Shown here: in pieces, positions 1 through 11,740 of the stretch
Layout of the letters: each line of letters begins with the position of its first letter
How positions within the stretch are numbered: the stretch's first letter is position 1
Assembly (NCBI GenBank): GCA_019279435.1
Contig: JAAALK010000286.1
Coordinates: 26,555,931 to 26,619,930 of the forward strand
Reading direction: 5' to 3'
DNA: 64,000 nucleotides
Origin: Zizania palustris
Taxonomy: Eukaryota > Streptophyta > Magnoliopsida > Poales > Poaceae
Program-made: the position numbers and the translations under genes
The notes under the pieces: generated by a model
What the model saw: only the letters and a program-made list of their open reading frames with translations
Told to the model about the DNA's origin: nothing
Databases searched by the model: none

Positions 1-898
1 TGAAACATATTAATACACAATCCAAAGACATCCCCTATACAATGCACAATGCATATAACCACACAATTAGGTGGTCAGCTAACTACGAAAGAGGTGTATT
101 AATGTAAACTAGAATGGCCAACACGCTTTGCACACTATATTAATGTAAACAGCATGCATGTACATATAAATTGCTCTAAAATTTGTATGATCGGAACAAA
201 TTCCCAATTGTTCAGGAATAGCATTGTGGCTTCTCAATTGTATAGCAAACAAAAAATATCATACATGCACATTTAAACAAACAAACATTGCCAATATAGA
301 AAAATAGCATTGTCTCACCGGGATGGGTGGCGCGGGCCGGGCAGCGGCGTCCGACGGATGGCGGTGGGGCAGATGGCGGTGACGGCCAGGAGTTGGGCGC
401 GGACGGTGGTCGGGGCGACGGGAGGCGGGCGGCAGCGCCGGCAGGAGGTGGGCGGCAGGCCGGCATTGGGCGGCTGGGCGGTGGCGCCGCCAGGATCGGC
501 GGGCGGCGGCGCATGCGGGAGGTGGCGGCCAGCGTCAAGCAGCACTAGGCGGTGGCCGGCGGCGGCGGGAGGCGGCGGCGGCAGGATGCGACGCGGGATG
601 CGGCGGTGTGGGCGTGGGCATTGTGGGCGCGGGAGCAGGCGGCAGTGTTGGCGCCCGTACAAGGAGTTAGGTCTCCCTGTACGCATGCGCAGTTGGGGAA
701 TAAATCTAGTTAGGGGATTTGATCGGGCGGGGAAACATGCGATCTTACTTCTGTCGGCCGCTGTGAAAAGCCGACAGAAGTTAAGTTAACTTCCGTCGGA
801 TCGTTGAGGCTGATGGAAGTTATTTAACTTCCGTTGATTTTTGGAAAAACCGGCGGATGTTATTTTAGCCGATGAAAAGTTTCTGTTTTCTTGTAGTG
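1..898. mobile_element. CACTA DNA transposon, terminal part (runs off the left edge)
   Basis: The segment ends at 884-898 with TGTTTTCTTGTAGTG, the reverse complement of the CACTACAAGAAAA terminus of grass CACTA (En/Spm) elements. Just inside the end are repeated AACTTCCGTCGG-like units, as expected for CACTA subterminal repeats. Positions 310-660 are an extremely GC-rich GGC/CGG block with overlapping open frames on both strands; their Pro/Arg/Ala-rich translations look like composition artefacts and no transposase domain is visible. The other terminus lies outside the window, so the 3-bp target duplication cannot be checked. Identification rests on the terminus and subterminal repeats. Confidence 0.7.
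746..880. repeat. CACTA subterminal repeats
   Basis: Direct and inverted copies of an ACTTCYGTCGG-like unit occur here. One hairpin is CTGTCGGC paired with GCCGACAG, and AACTTCCGTCGG and AACTTCCGTTGA follow. Such arrays bind the CACTA-encoded TNPA-type protein in known elements; the binding role here is inferred. Confidence 0.6.
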
Positions 899-954
899 TC
901 ATACCATAATCAATCCAGGGTACAAATTAAACCCAAAGACGACAAGACCACCCC

Positions 955-962
955 TATAAATA
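955..962 (+). promoter_or_regulatory. TATA box
   Basis: TATAAATA sits in a C-rich context about 720 bases upstream of the first gag-like frame on the same strand. It is the only strong TATA element in this stretch, and the link to gag transcription is inferred. Confidence 0.4.
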
Positions 963-1329
963 TAGGGCAATGCCGATTCATGAATCGTTCTTTTCAATCC
1001 AATCTATTATACTACCTCGTAGAATCGTTCTTTTGAATTTACTATCCTTTTGCCCTTGGTTTAGCCATAACACATTCATCTTTGTTGGTTTGCGCTGTAA
1101 ACCTTCCTTCCATCACATAATAATCATTGTAATCCTTGTCGATTCACTCGTGAATCATCCGTTTAACTCCCCGTAAAGGGTTTTTATCAGTAATTCAGTT
1201 TCTAAGCCGAATTGCTACTGATTCTAAGTGTTTTGTAGGAGTAAGACGACCATCTTCATCAACAAGGGGCTCATGCATCAACTTTGGATATTGTCGTGCG
1301 CATCGGCTAGCCAGAGTAACCGACTATCT

Positions 1330-1525
1330 GCTTGTCGGTCTGACCGGCAGCACACAGTCGGTCTGACTGGGCCATGCTGGCAAGCACCAGTATGACTAGT
1401 GGTACTTGGGTGGTCTGACTACTAGTGCTTAGTCGGCCCTGGTCACATTTCTCTTCGCTTGGATGGTTTGACCGTCGGTCTGTTGTCGGTCTGACCGACC
1501 GCCTTGGCCGGTTTGACCGCCCCTT
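1330..1525. repeat. GGTCTGACC palindrome cluster
   Basis: Several copies of CGGTCTGACCG-like near-palindromes lie here, including 1337-1345 and 1488-1496, with decayed copies (GGTTTGACC, GGTCTGACT) between them. The same motif is clustered in the Sirevirus at 27.5, 34.4 and 37.3 kb and near 58.3 kb. Confidence 0.65.
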
Positions 1526-1680
1526 GCCAATTGGATTGCTACCTCGTGGTGTGGTTTAATTGCCTAGCAACTTCACCCTAAATTCCCTCATCACGGACAA
1601 GGATCATCGGAACATGGCATCGGTGTCGTGTGTCATTTTGAGGACAACTTCGAGCATCTACACGCTTTTGGATCGTCGGA

Positions 1681-3650
1681 TTGACATCAGTGATGTTTGG
1701 CTTTTTGTCGAACGATTTTAGCGTCAACACACTTATTGGTGACTGCGCTGGGATGCACACGCAGAGATCAACCTCGTCTGCGACATGTACGACTACTATG
1801 ACTACATCGACTACACCCGCTACGCTGACAAACATGGTGGGGAGCACAAAAGTCGACGATGACAACACCATTGGCCCCACTCTAGAAGACATTTCCAAGG
1901 AGGACAAGGCTGCGATTGAGGCCAAGAAGACGGAGCTACACACCATCATGCTTTGGTCTACACTAGGAATCGCTCAGGCTTCGTCAAGCGTAACCCCGAC
2001 ATCCCCAATATCTCCATGGATAAGGTAACATCTCCTTCCCCTCTCTCTATCCTAGACATCGAGCAAAAAATAGCGACAACTGTAGATCAAGCGGTTAGCC
2101 CATTTGCGAATCTTCTAGGGCCCGCGGTCGACTCTAGGATTGAGGCGATGTTTTGGATATTCGGCTTTTTCGAGGCCACTTATCCCACCATAATTGCTAG
2201 CGTACCCCCTGTTCACCACGTATACAGTAGAACCGATGGGGGTACGGTAAAAATATCACATCTACGGCTTCGACATATATGGCCAAGACCCCGATTACCC
2301 CTATCAGTCAGACGTGCCATTAGGCCGGTCAGACTGGCATGGGCTAGCCTGCACTACCAATAACAGTCAGTCAATCTGGCTACCAGGCCAGTCCGACTAG
2401 ACCAATGGCCGGTTAGACCGTCCCTGTCGTAGTCTACGCGTTGCCTCTGTTATCGTCTGTACTAACTTTACCCGCGCTTCCTACACCTCCTACTCCGGCA
2501 TACCTGCATAGGCCTAATAACGTCGCTTATCATGAGCTGGTGTGAGAGGAGGAAAATTGAGAGGAGCTATATGGCCGACATGCTGGGATACCACCACGTG
2601 TTGTGCCCCCACACGCTAGGCGCCCATAGGATAGAGGCGTAGATGACATAGATGAGAGTATCCACGCACTGTTTAGAGAGTGTGTAGGCTACGTACCCTG
2701 AGATTGGACTAGGCTTTACCACAAGCCGTACTGGGACTATTTTGACACCATCCCATATCCTCGTGGTTTTAGGGTTCCCGAGTTTACTAAATTTAACAGT
2801 GAGGATAGCAAGACTACTTGTGAGCACATAGGTCAGTTTCTAGCGCATTGTTGTGAAACTAGTGGGTTGGATGCCTTTAAACTTAGGATATTTTCCTCAT
2901 TGCTATCCGACACCTCTTTCACTTGGTTTTCAGCGCTACCATCGAACTCCGTCTAAAATTGGGCCTAATTAGAACAGAAGTTTCATGATTATTTTTATGC
3001 TGGAGAAACTAAACTTAGACTATCACACTTGATATCGGTTAAACAAAAATTTAATGAAAGTGTCGCTGAGTACATTAGGAGATTTAGAGACAGCAAAAAC
3101 CGATGTTTTTACTTGAACATTTCTAAGAGAGGCCTAGATGACTTATCTTTCAACGTCTTGCATTCCGAACTTAAGGAGAAGCTAGATGACCAGGATTTCC
3201 TAGAAGTGAACAAAGTGTTGCAAACGGCTATGGCCTATGAAGGCCGAGTCAAATCTCAAAAATTCACTAAGACGTTTAGTAAGCCCAAAGATGAGTTACA
3301 TGTCATAGAGCATTTCGATGAGGAGTCATCGAAGAGCGAGGATGACTCAGCTGACATGTATACAGCCGAGTGGATTTGGTCCAATAAGTCCAAGCCAGTT
3401 ACTTTTTCTGAGCTACGACCATCTCCCACTAAGAGTCAGCCCAATGAGGTCAATTACGCTTTTGACATGACCAAATGCGATAAAATATTTGATTTTTTAT
3501 TGAAGAACAAACTCCTCAGGTTACTGAAGGGTCACGCATTCATACTGCCAATGATTTGAAGAAACATGCTTATTGTATGTGGCACGATTCCCATTCTCAC
3601 TCTACTAATGATTGCAATGTCTTCTATCGACAGGTTAATCGGCCATAGAG
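1681..3650 (+). pseudogene. Ty3/gypsy gag remnant
   Basis: Pieces of one gag polyprotein are spread over three frames. The N-terminal part (1681-2363) is weakly recognisable. From about 2640 the capsid region begins. The clearest part is 3029-3559, with the conserved stretch SVAEYIRRFRDSKNRCF followed by a leucine-rich helix region typical of plant gypsy gag. A Cys/His-like element (AYCMWHDSHSHSTNDC) follows near 3570-3620, after a stop. At least two stops fall between 2930 and 2980, and several frameshifts occur. The sequence ends at about 3650, where a copia fragment on the opposite strand begins, so protease and pol of this element are missing. It resembles gags of rice RIRE2/Dasheng-type elements from memory of the family; that assignment is tentative. 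Confidence 0.7.
2310..2425. repeat. Decayed GGTCAGAC motif cluster inside the gag remnant
   Basis: Copies such as GGTCAGACTGG near 2329 and GGTTAGACCG near 2411 resemble the 1330-1525 cluster but are more mutated. Confidence 0.45.
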
Positions 3651-3654
3651 GTTC

Positions 3655-4760
3655 ACTGGAATGGATGCACTAGGGACAACACTGAGCTCAGAAACAAACT
3701 TTCTGATCCAAACAGCCTCCTTCGGAGCCCTTGAAGCTGTAACATACTCAACTTCTGTTGTAGAATCGGCCACCATCTCTTGCTTGGAACTCTTCCAACT
3801 CACTGCGCCTCCATTAAGACAGAACACAAAACCATATTGCGATCGAGAATCATCTTTATTGGTCTAAAATCTAGCATCAGTATAACCACTTACAACAAGC
3901 TCCTCATCACCACCGTAGACTAGGAACATTTCCTCAATCCTTCTCAAGTACATGAGGTTACTTTTTACTACAGGCCAGTGACTTTCACCTGTGTTCGATT
4001 GGTACCTGCTCGTAACACTTAGAGCGTATAAACATCTAGGCATGTACATAGCATGACATACATGATGGATCCAATTGTGGTGGCATATGTGTTCGCACTC
4101 ATCTTCTCTAGTTCATCAGGTGTCACAGGACACTAAGTCTTACTTAGAGAAATACCATGTGACATTGGTAGAAATCCCTTTTGCAATTCTCCATTTTGAA
4201 CCTTTTCGAAACCTTGTCAATGTACATACTCTGGCTTAATCCAATTAGCGGCTTTGATCAATCTCTATAAATCTTTATGCCTAAAACGTATGCTTCCACT
4301 CCAAGATCTTTCATCGAAAAACTATTTTTTAGTGAAGTCTTGACAACATTCAACAAAGGAACGTCATTTCCGATTAACAATATGTCATCCACATATAAGA
4401 CCAGAAAACACAAGTGAGCTCCCACGAGCCTTCTTGTAAACACAAGGCTCTTCTTCATTCTTGATGAAGCCAAACCATTTGACTACCTCATCAAAGCGAA
4501 GATTCCAACTCCGAAAAAGTTGTGTCAGTCCATAAATGGACTTCTTCAACTTACAAACTTTCCTAGCATTTCATCAAGAACTTCTAGGTGTTTCATGTAC
4601 ACATCCTCACTTAGGTTTCCATTTAGGAAAGTCGTCTTAACATCCATTTGCCATATCTTGATGAGGATGTCATAGGCCGGGATATAACCATAATAAAAAC
4701 AAAGGTGCATGCTTTCTATATTCGATTTACATTTTACATATTTTAGAAAAGGTTGCAGCA
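3655..4760 (-). pseudogene. Ty1/copia pol fragment (RT and RNase H)
   Basis: Read on the - strand from right to left, the order is reverse transcriptase then RNase H. The RT motif QMDVKTTFLNGNLSEDVYM is at about 4590-4650 and the catalytic YVDD (in VLYVDDILLIGN) at about 4375-4410. The RNase H end, with SWKSSKQEMVADSTTEVEY, is at 3735-3795. Frames shift between these blocks and several stops occur, so it cannot be translated. Integrase, protease and gag are absent. The left end abuts the gypsy gag remnant and the right end merges into the long inverted repeat, so the fragment is truncated on both sides. It is a Ty1/copia element, but not the same family as the Sirevirus at 27-38 kb. Confidence 0.8.
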
Positions 4761-6433
4761 CCATGTGTTGTTTTCATTTACATAACTTATTACATGGATC
4801 AAGCGATGCGTTGTGAGAAAATCAAGGGCATGGAACATCATGGAAGTTGATTCGGGACTAAGTCAAGGCCATCCAAATATAATATACAAGTTTGGGATGT
4901 CAATTTTGTGCCAAGAGAAGGTGGAGATAAAGTTCTACAAATTTTCAATTCGGACTCAGACTACATAGACAACACTAGATTAAAACATGCATAACTTTTA
5001 AATGGAAAATCTGATTTGGATGATCTTGGACTTTTTGGAAAACTTGAGATGTCCTCTCTCCAACAGATCTAGCTACATATCCAGATTCCATTTGAGGAGA
5101 TCGCAATCACTAAAACAATGTGTATTTCTTTTTTGTAGTCAGTCTATTTAGGAAATAATTAGTAGTTTCCAAACTTTGGGAACATACCTAGGGCTATAGA
5201 TAGCCCTCGAGACTTTAGTTGTAAGAGGGATTTCGATTAGATAAAAGTTTAGCCAATGCTACTTGTCAGTGTAAAACCATGATCGGTTAGATCGCCGGTT
5301 TCTCGTTTCATAACCCCAACTACCCTTTGTGCGTCTTTCATATCCAACAATACTAGTTGATCTTTTATCTTGTTCTTTCTCATTCTTCGATTGCTTGCAG
5401 GAACAAGGTTGATCACTGACTAGATCAACAACCCTTTGAGTTAGTGTATCGATCGCTAAGAAGCACCACAAATGTCTGGTACAGTTATAGTCGGGTCATC
5501 AACATCATCTCCTTCCAATCGAACTTATCTTATCCTCTCATCGAAAGATCGGGCCACCCTCACTTTATGTAGGAAGGGTGGCCGGTTCTTTCGATGAGAG
5601 GAGGAGAAAAGTTCGATTGGAAAGAGATGACATTGATGACCCAACTACAACCGTACGAGATGTTTGTGTTGCGCCTTAGCAATCAATACACCAAGTCCAC
5701 GGGTTGTTGATCTAGCCGGTGATCAACCTTGTTCCTGCAAGCAATCAAAGGATGGGAAGAACAAGATAAAGGAGCAACAAGTATTCTTGGATATAAAAGA
5801 CACACAAACGGTAGTTGGGGTTATGAAATGTGAAACCGACGATCTAACCGATCACGGGTTTACATGGACAAGTAGAAGTGACTAAACTTCTATCTAATAA
5901 AAACCGAAATTACAATAGTGGTTATGCCAAGATTAAATTGGGGATGAGAAACGTAAATTCAGCCAACAACAAAGGCAGGACGAAAATCTAAATCTAAACA
6001 TTCCTAAATCGGTTTGTACTGAAAAAACACGCATTGATTTGGTGATTGCGATCTCCTCGGATGGAATCTGGAGGTGTAGATGGATCCTTGGAAAGAGGCC
6101 ATCTCAAGCTTTACAAAAAGTCCAAGATCATACTAATTGTAGCTTCTAAGTAAAAGTTATGTGCATTTGAATTTGGTGTTGTCCCTGAAGTCTGAGTCTG
6201 AATCTCACATATGTAGAACTTTATCTTCACTTTTTATTGTCACAAAAATAATGTCTCGAAGTTGCATATTATATTTGAATTGACTTGACTTGGTCTCCAG
6301 TCAACTTCCATGATGTTACATGCCCTTGATGTGCTCTTAACGTGTCACTTGATCCATGAAAGAATTTCTGTAATTAAAAACAAAGCCAACTCATGGTGTA
6401 GCATACTTAGCTCAAATATATAAAATGTAAATC
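4724..6433. repeat. Long inverted repeat (foldback), arms about 830-860 bp
   Basis: The left arm (about 4724-5560) and right arm (about 5574-6433) are reverse complements, separated by a loop of about 13 bases (5561-5573). Near the loop the match is almost perfect: CTCTCATCGAAAG at 5535-5547 pairs with CTTTCGATGAGAG at 5588-5600. Outward, the arms diverge to perhaps 70-80% similarity. Each arm holds an outward-reading frame (5259-5471 on -, 5664-5885 on +) sharing DQPCSCKQSK. These are mirror copies and I recognise no domain. It could be a foldback transposon, or two copies of one LTR-like repeat inserted head to head. No target duplication was resolved. Confidence 0.8.
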
Positions 6434-6729
6434 TTTTGTAGAATGAATGAGTCTTGCGTTGTTTATTATAAAGTATAAGCATGGTTATATCCGAGTTAGT
6501 GATGTCCTCATCACACCCTCTATGCATGCCTGTTTACGCCAAGCTTTGACCGACTGTGTCCTCGATGCACCAGCGATGCCGTCGATTGCATTTCCCTCGT
6601 CATTGTCTTCTTAGGGTCGCCACACGTTACCTACTGTTTATCCTTTGCACTTAAAATGATTGTTTAATTTTCTGCAAGGATTGATTGTCCTTTGTTATGG
6701 ATGTAAATGTTTGATTATATTCCTACTTG
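6434..6729. other. Unassigned sequence between inverted repeat and Tat element
   Basis: I see no coding or repeat structure here. It is the left flank of the Tat insertion, continuing after the element at 19353. Confidence 0.4.
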
Positions 6730-6922
6730 CCATGTGTTGGCGCAACGGATTACGCTAACAGGTTCTATAAGTTCAAGAACTGACAAATGAAGTGTTTTTG
6801 AATGCAAGCTATCTCAAGCCTCCGAATAGGATAATAGCTCAGAATAGTTCGAAGATTGTATTGAATATCTAAATCTTCGATGTCTATTATAGGGTGAGAA
6901 GGGGGGTATTTATAGGTAAAAC

Positions 6923-9900
6923 TGTAACACCCCAAATTTCCAAAAAGGTAAAAATACATTTTATTCATATTTTTCTAAAAAGGATTATTTTTGAATTTCC
7001 TATAAAGCTAAAAATGCCCAAATAAACTAAAACCTAGAGAAAAAGTCCAAACCAGAGTCTAAGAAAATTTCTATAAGATCCCAAGACCAAGATCTATTTT
7101 TGGGAATTTTTACAAATTTTATCACCCTTGGAAGCAACACAAATATTTTAAATCAATTTCAGAAATTATTTTTATTGAGAAATGCATTTAAACAGTAGTG
7201 CCCCACTCCCCCCTTTTCCTCCTTCACAGGCCAGCCTAGCCCACTCCACCCTGCACCCCTCACTGACAAGCAGACTTCGCTCGTTAGAAGCCCCCCTCTC
7301 TCTCCGCGCGCACCCGGACCAGTCCCACCTGTCGGCGCCAAGATTCCTGCCCGCGCCCAACCCCACCGGTCAGCCTCGACTGTTGCCACGCCTGCACCCG
7401 CAGCCGCCCACTGATAGTGGCCCCCACTTGTCAGTACCTTCTTCCTCCTCGCACCACCGCCCCAAGGTTTCTGGCCGAAACCCTAGCCCACCAAATCCGC
7501 CGCCACCGTGCCCCTTTCTCCGAATTGGCGCATGCGTTGAATCCCCGGCAATCTCGTGACTCTTTCGCCCAATAAACTGTTGCGTCATCGTCCCGGGATC
7601 ACCGCGTGCATGTATGGCAGGAGCTCACCAGAATAAGGAACCAACCTCGGCTTTCCATGTATTCGCCTGCCCCACCGACGTCTCTATTTAAACCCCGGCC
7701 ACCACCGCGTTCACCCCTCGCTTGCACTCAAACCGAACCCGAACGAAACGCCCGTGATCCCCTTTTTAGCAACGCACCCCTGCTCGGACTCCAGCCACCG
7801 CTCACCATCGCCGAAGCCCTGCTCCGCCCTCGACGACCGCACTAGTGTGATCACCAATGCCTTCCCGACCTCGGTCACCACTCCTTCACCGACGAAACCC
7901 GCCAGAGCCCCACCACTGATGAGGACCAGAACGTCTTCGCCGCCCCCGCTCGACGCCGGCCATGCTCCGATGACTACAAGCCCAACTGCCGGTACCTTCT
8001 TGACCACCATACTTCCCTAATTCCGTTTTACCTAGATCTAGCGGCGGGGATAAATGCACATGCGGGATTTAATCAAGGCCGTCCATCTCGACTTAAAGGG
8101 GTATCGGGTGATCTCGTGCGTCCATTTTCACTTAAAACCCCCCGCCTCAACTGCAGCCATTCGATCGCGATCCAACGGCGATCCGCGATCCAGCGCACGT
8201 GCAAGTGCGCGGGTTCACGGTGGGTTCGGTTCACCGTGGACCGGCGGCTGTTTTTGGTTTAAATTAAATTCCAGAAATTGCTTTTAACTTCAAAAATTCA
8301 TATCTTGCTCATTCTAACTCCAAATTTGACCATTTCAATTTCAGAAAATTTGTATTTTTATTCTCTTCATGTTTGTGCAATAAAAATAGTAGGTTTATTT
8401 AGAACTTTTTACTAATTATTATTGGGTGATTTAAAATACATTAAGATACACTTATATTTCTCTTTAGAAAAATTTATAACTCCTTCAGAAAATATTTTAG
8501 AAAGTCAAATATTAATCTCTGAATTTTAATAACTTTAATTTAGTCCAATCAAAACCTATATGCTTGTTGTGTGGTTTTGAATTGATTAATTGAATGTTAT
8601 GTTTATTTCATTCGTATCGAGAAGACTACGACGCCGTCGAAGAACTGGAGTATTAGCCCGAGGTTCCTCCGTCACCCTTCGCTGAGCAAGGCAAGTCAGC
8701 AAACTAATTTTTGAGCATATTGAACCTAGTTTTCTTAAAATATCTCTAAAACACATAGGTTATACATGCATTAGTCAAATTGAAAGCCTTACATTATATT
8801 TATTTAGATCCCTGACCTTGAAGTGCAAACCCAAGCCATGATATTGAGCCTAAACTCCTTGTCACCATACTACTAGTATTATTAGATAGTGTCCAATGTA
8901 TTGACACAACCGCTATAGGCTAAAAACATGTCATAGAACTTGGATTCTATTATATGATCCCCGTTATTCTCTCATCCCTGGAATTCTATTGGTTATGGAG
9001 TTTTGGTTAAGTGTATAAGCATGGTGGGTTTCGGGTGCAAGCTAGGGCATTGGTCGGTAGCACCCGGGCACTATAAGGACCGGTCTGCTGGATCCGTTAC
9101 AATACATTTCCATACCAACCACAAGTCTAGTGGGTAAGTCCTAACTAAGGTATGGAGTGTTCCAACTCGACGCACCACTTGGAGATGGGTCAAGAAGCAC
9201 TTGCGGGTGGCTTGTACCGACGTGGCGCAAAAGGGGGTGCGACATTAGCCCAGAGTGGCCGGGCGCGCCGGCAAAACCTAGAGCGGGTGTTATCGGATTG
9301 GAGCAACTCATGCTAAGGTTTTGGCACGAGTTCCCATGGTATGGGTCATCTCGCTACACTTTGGTGTGTGGGATGAGTGCGTGCCTTATGGGTACAGTGG
9401 TACACCTCTAATTATAGTTTAAAATCTTTTCGAAAAGCTGAGACAACGATCAAGGGTGGGTTGCGTGACTACTCGCAGTTAGTTTATATTTATGAATGTT
9501 GCATGATGACTTGGCATGTAAGGACTGTTGAGCGAGGAGGGAAAACGTACTCCTCGAGTTTGAAGTTGTTACATTATTCATGTTTATCATTATGTACAAT
9601 TAAATTTGACTACACTAAATGCCACAACTAAAACATGTACTCTTCCGCACTTTAAACCACTATCATTCCCTTGTCATTATCCCGTATTATTATTGTATTC
9701 TCGGTGGCTTGTTGAGTACTTTTGTACTCATACCCATTGGACAAACACTTAAGAGGCTGCGTACTACGAGGAGGATAGTCTGGAGTAGCGACCCAGTCAA
9801 GAAAACGATCCCGAAGAAGATGTTTGTCATGTAGTTATATTTTCATAGTTTCTTTTAAATTTTACACTTATGTAATAATGTGGTCTATGAACCACAAATG

Positions 9901-9943
9901 ATTGAACATATGTACATTGTCGCATGATGGACATCGCGTTACA
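6923..9943 (+). mobile_element. Solo LTR of a 3-kb-LTR chromovirus
   Basis: The 3,021-bp segment begins TGTAACACCCC and ends CGCGTTACA, flanked on both sides by AAAAC (6918-6922 and 9944-9948). No internal region is present, so it is a solo LTR left by recombination between two LTRs. It is related to the LTR pieces at 22606-23363, 46809-48041 and 51389-52522 (opposite strand) and at 48042-51388. A GC-rich block (7190-8250) gives long Pro/Ser/Arg-rich open frames on both strands; I regard these as composition artefacts. Confidence 0.92.
7684..7692 (+). promoter_or_regulatory. LTR TATA-like element
   Basis: CTATTTAAA precedes CCCCGG, about 760 bases from the LTR start. Equivalent CTATTTAA-CCCC elements occur at 48802 (+) and 46026 (-) in the related LTRs, which supports a conserved promoter. 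Confidence 0.5.
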
Positions 9944-10254
9944 AAAACCTCTAGGGAAAAGTCCATTTTACCCCTTAATTACAACCTATATAGTGGAAAC
10001 TATTTCGGTGTCCCGTATAGGGTTAATATGGTAAAATATATTCGAAGGATGTCGACAGAGTAGACGTCCCATCGTTCTTGTTGTTTTTCACTGTAGAGGG
10101 CAACCTTTTCGGAGGGTCTCTTTGGACCGGAGCCTGGACGGACCCTTCGACATCAAATCCTTCAATCCGGAGATAAGCCTTGGGCTCCGAGATTATGACT
10201 TGGCTTTATCTTGGAATCTTGAGGATAATGAGGATGAAGTATTTTCCCCCAATA

Positions 10255-10265
10255 GTAGCCCCTCG
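10255..10265 (-). promoter_or_regulatory. Polypurine tract of Tat element
   Basis: On the - strand CGAGGGGCTAC lies immediately before the 3' LTR, the place where plus-strand DNA synthesis is primed. Confidence 0.5.
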
Positions 10266-10657
10266 AATACGCTTATCTGAATAGCCTGTACAACAAGGAG
10301 AGCAATATACGCAAGAAATATTTTCATGCTCAGGGACTTACAAAAAATTCAAGGTATTATAACCGTTCGAAGCGTCTTCAACATCGAAGGTGTATCAAAT
10401 CTAGGCTTAGAGCTTGAACCTCCGTTTTATGGCTCCGAAAGAATGTGAACCGTTATGATTGCAGTGCATCACAAAGAGCCATTATTTTTGTGTCGTTACT
10501 CCTCAAATAGCCGTTAGACCTTTCGAGAAAGCAACAGACGCAAAGTTTTACCATGGGTTCACATTATTTCACCTTCTGGCTCCAACTATTAGTGACGAGG
10601 GTTGGATCTGCAAGTGTGAAAACATACACGAATTGTTTCAAACGAGAACAGAGCAGT
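10266..10657 (+). other. Upstream region of the antisense gene
   Basis: No coding frame of note lies here. The stretch separates the 3' LTR from the TATA box of the antisense gene and would contain its promoter. Confidence 0.35.
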
Positions 10658-10664
10658 TATAAAA
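10658..10664 (+). promoter_or_regulatory. TATA box of the antisense gene
   Basis: TATAAAA is followed by a purine-rich stretch, and the start codon lies 107 bases downstream at 10771. That spacing suits a transcription start near 10690. It drives transcription towards pol, against the retrotransposon's own transcript. Confidence 0.55.
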
Positions 10665-11658
10665 GAGGAAAGTGACCGGTAGTGGAAAGTTTTACAAAGC
10701 TTCCGTGCTTGAGCCTTTCCACACTTCCATCATCAACTTTTTCTCTCTGATACTCTCGAGCACTCCCCCAATGGCGAGAACCAGCACGAAAGTGCCGACG
10801 GTGGTGGGAACCTTGGCACAGCGACAAGCTTGGGCTGCATCTGCAGCGGCGACGATGGCCGGAGCTCAAGGGGGCTCTTGGGCCAAGAATCCACGGGAAC
10901 TCCATCCACCATCCAAGAAGCCACTGAAGCAAACATTCATCCTCGGGTGATCGACTTGCTCGGTGGAATCCATCGAGGAGGCGGTGAGCGGACAATTGGG
11001 TCCAAGAATGAGGACTCGGGTTCCTGGAGAAGAAGTGACTCCGGCGCCGAGGAGCAAAGAAGTCGTCATCTTCGAAGCCTTCTTTGAAGCGGGACTAGGA
11101 CTTCCGTCAATAGACTTCTTGGTAGAAGTGCTAGAGATGTTCCACATCACTCTGCCACAGCTATCTCCGAATGCCATAGCCAGGTTAGCTATCTTCGAAT
11201 GGGCCCTCTGAGTTGAAGGATGCGAGGGGAGGTCCAAAGTATTCGCGGCTACCCATGAAGCTTCGTGTCAACCGAAGCCGCAAGATGGGCCTAGGGACTC
11301 CAAGTGGTTAGTGGCCTTCGGGAGCGTCAACTTTCAGCTCCGGAAAAGGACACCTGAAGAATTTCTTGGCGAAGGTGATCAACGACTGGTGGTATTCTGA
11401 CCGGATACTTCGGTAGTTTTATGCTGAGGTCGGAGAAGACTCTAGGCTTGCCAGTCCCCTACAAGAAATATGGTACCGAAGAGACGCGAAAGTCACTCCG
11501 GCCCAAGCCTACTTTCAACGCGTTATTGTCTTTAGTGGCTAAGCACATGAGTATGCAGGACTTGGTCTAAGAGTTCATCACCGTTCGGATACCTCCTCTT
11601 GGGGCCGATTGGCCTATTGTATTTCAGATCGCTTCGGAGGGGGAGCTTCAAACCCTAA

Positions 11659-11740
11659 GTAAAACCTCCGTATCTCCTGCATAGAGATTAGTCATAGAGA
11701 ATAATTGTAGTATTCTCAATAGATTGTTACCTTATTTCAG
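11659..11740 (+). other. Predicted intron 1 of the antisense gene
   Basis: The donor is CTAA|GTAAAA and the acceptor TTACCTTATTTCAG|CGG. Joining leaves a phase-1 codon and continues the same style of protein (LQTLS-side into APLALALEQ-side). It is 82 bp and AT-richer than the flanking exons. Confidence 0.6.

Larger units (their letters stand above)
899..1680 (+). other. Probable 5' LTR and leader remnant of a degraded gypsy element
   Basis: This gene-free stretch lies upstream of a + strand gag pseudogene. It starts at the CACTA boundary, has a TATA box near 955, and is pyrimidine-rich afterwards, as in the R-U5 part of an LTR. No primer binding site or second LTR copy was found, so the LTR limits are unknown. 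From 1330 it carries GGTCTGACC motifs. Confidence 0.35.
6735..10254 (-). repeat. 3' LTR of Tat element, split by a solo LTR
   Basis: Two pieces, 6735-6922 and 9949-10254, together match the 493-bp LTR at 18860-19352. The left end is TGTTGGCGCAACGG. The right end reads CCCCCAATA where the other copy has CCACCAACA, so the terminal CA has mutated. The intact copy reads GGTAAAACCTCTAGG across the interruption, which proves the insertion. Confidence 0.88.

Noticed and set aside
310..789. Overlapping open frames of 73-159 codons in the GC-rich block of the CACTA end
   Set aside because: Frames overlap on both strands and encode only Arg/Gly/Pro/Ala-rich low-complexity sequence; no domain or codon bias is evident.
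5664..5885. Possible small gene (73 codons) in the right arm of the inverted repeat
   Set aside because: It mirrors a frame in the left arm (5259-5471) but with low similarity, no domain and no promoter; explained as an arm of the inverted repeat.
6525..6548. TTACGCCAAGCTT next to GCATGCCTG, resembling a cloning-vector polylinker
   Set aside because: The order of the two pieces is reversed relative to the common lacZ polylinker and no further vector sequence follows; treated as coincidence.
7159..8020. Pro/Ser-rich frames within the solo LTR
   Set aside because: They are open on both strands because of high GC and lack of stop trinucleotides; the stretch is LTR sequence present in all relatives.
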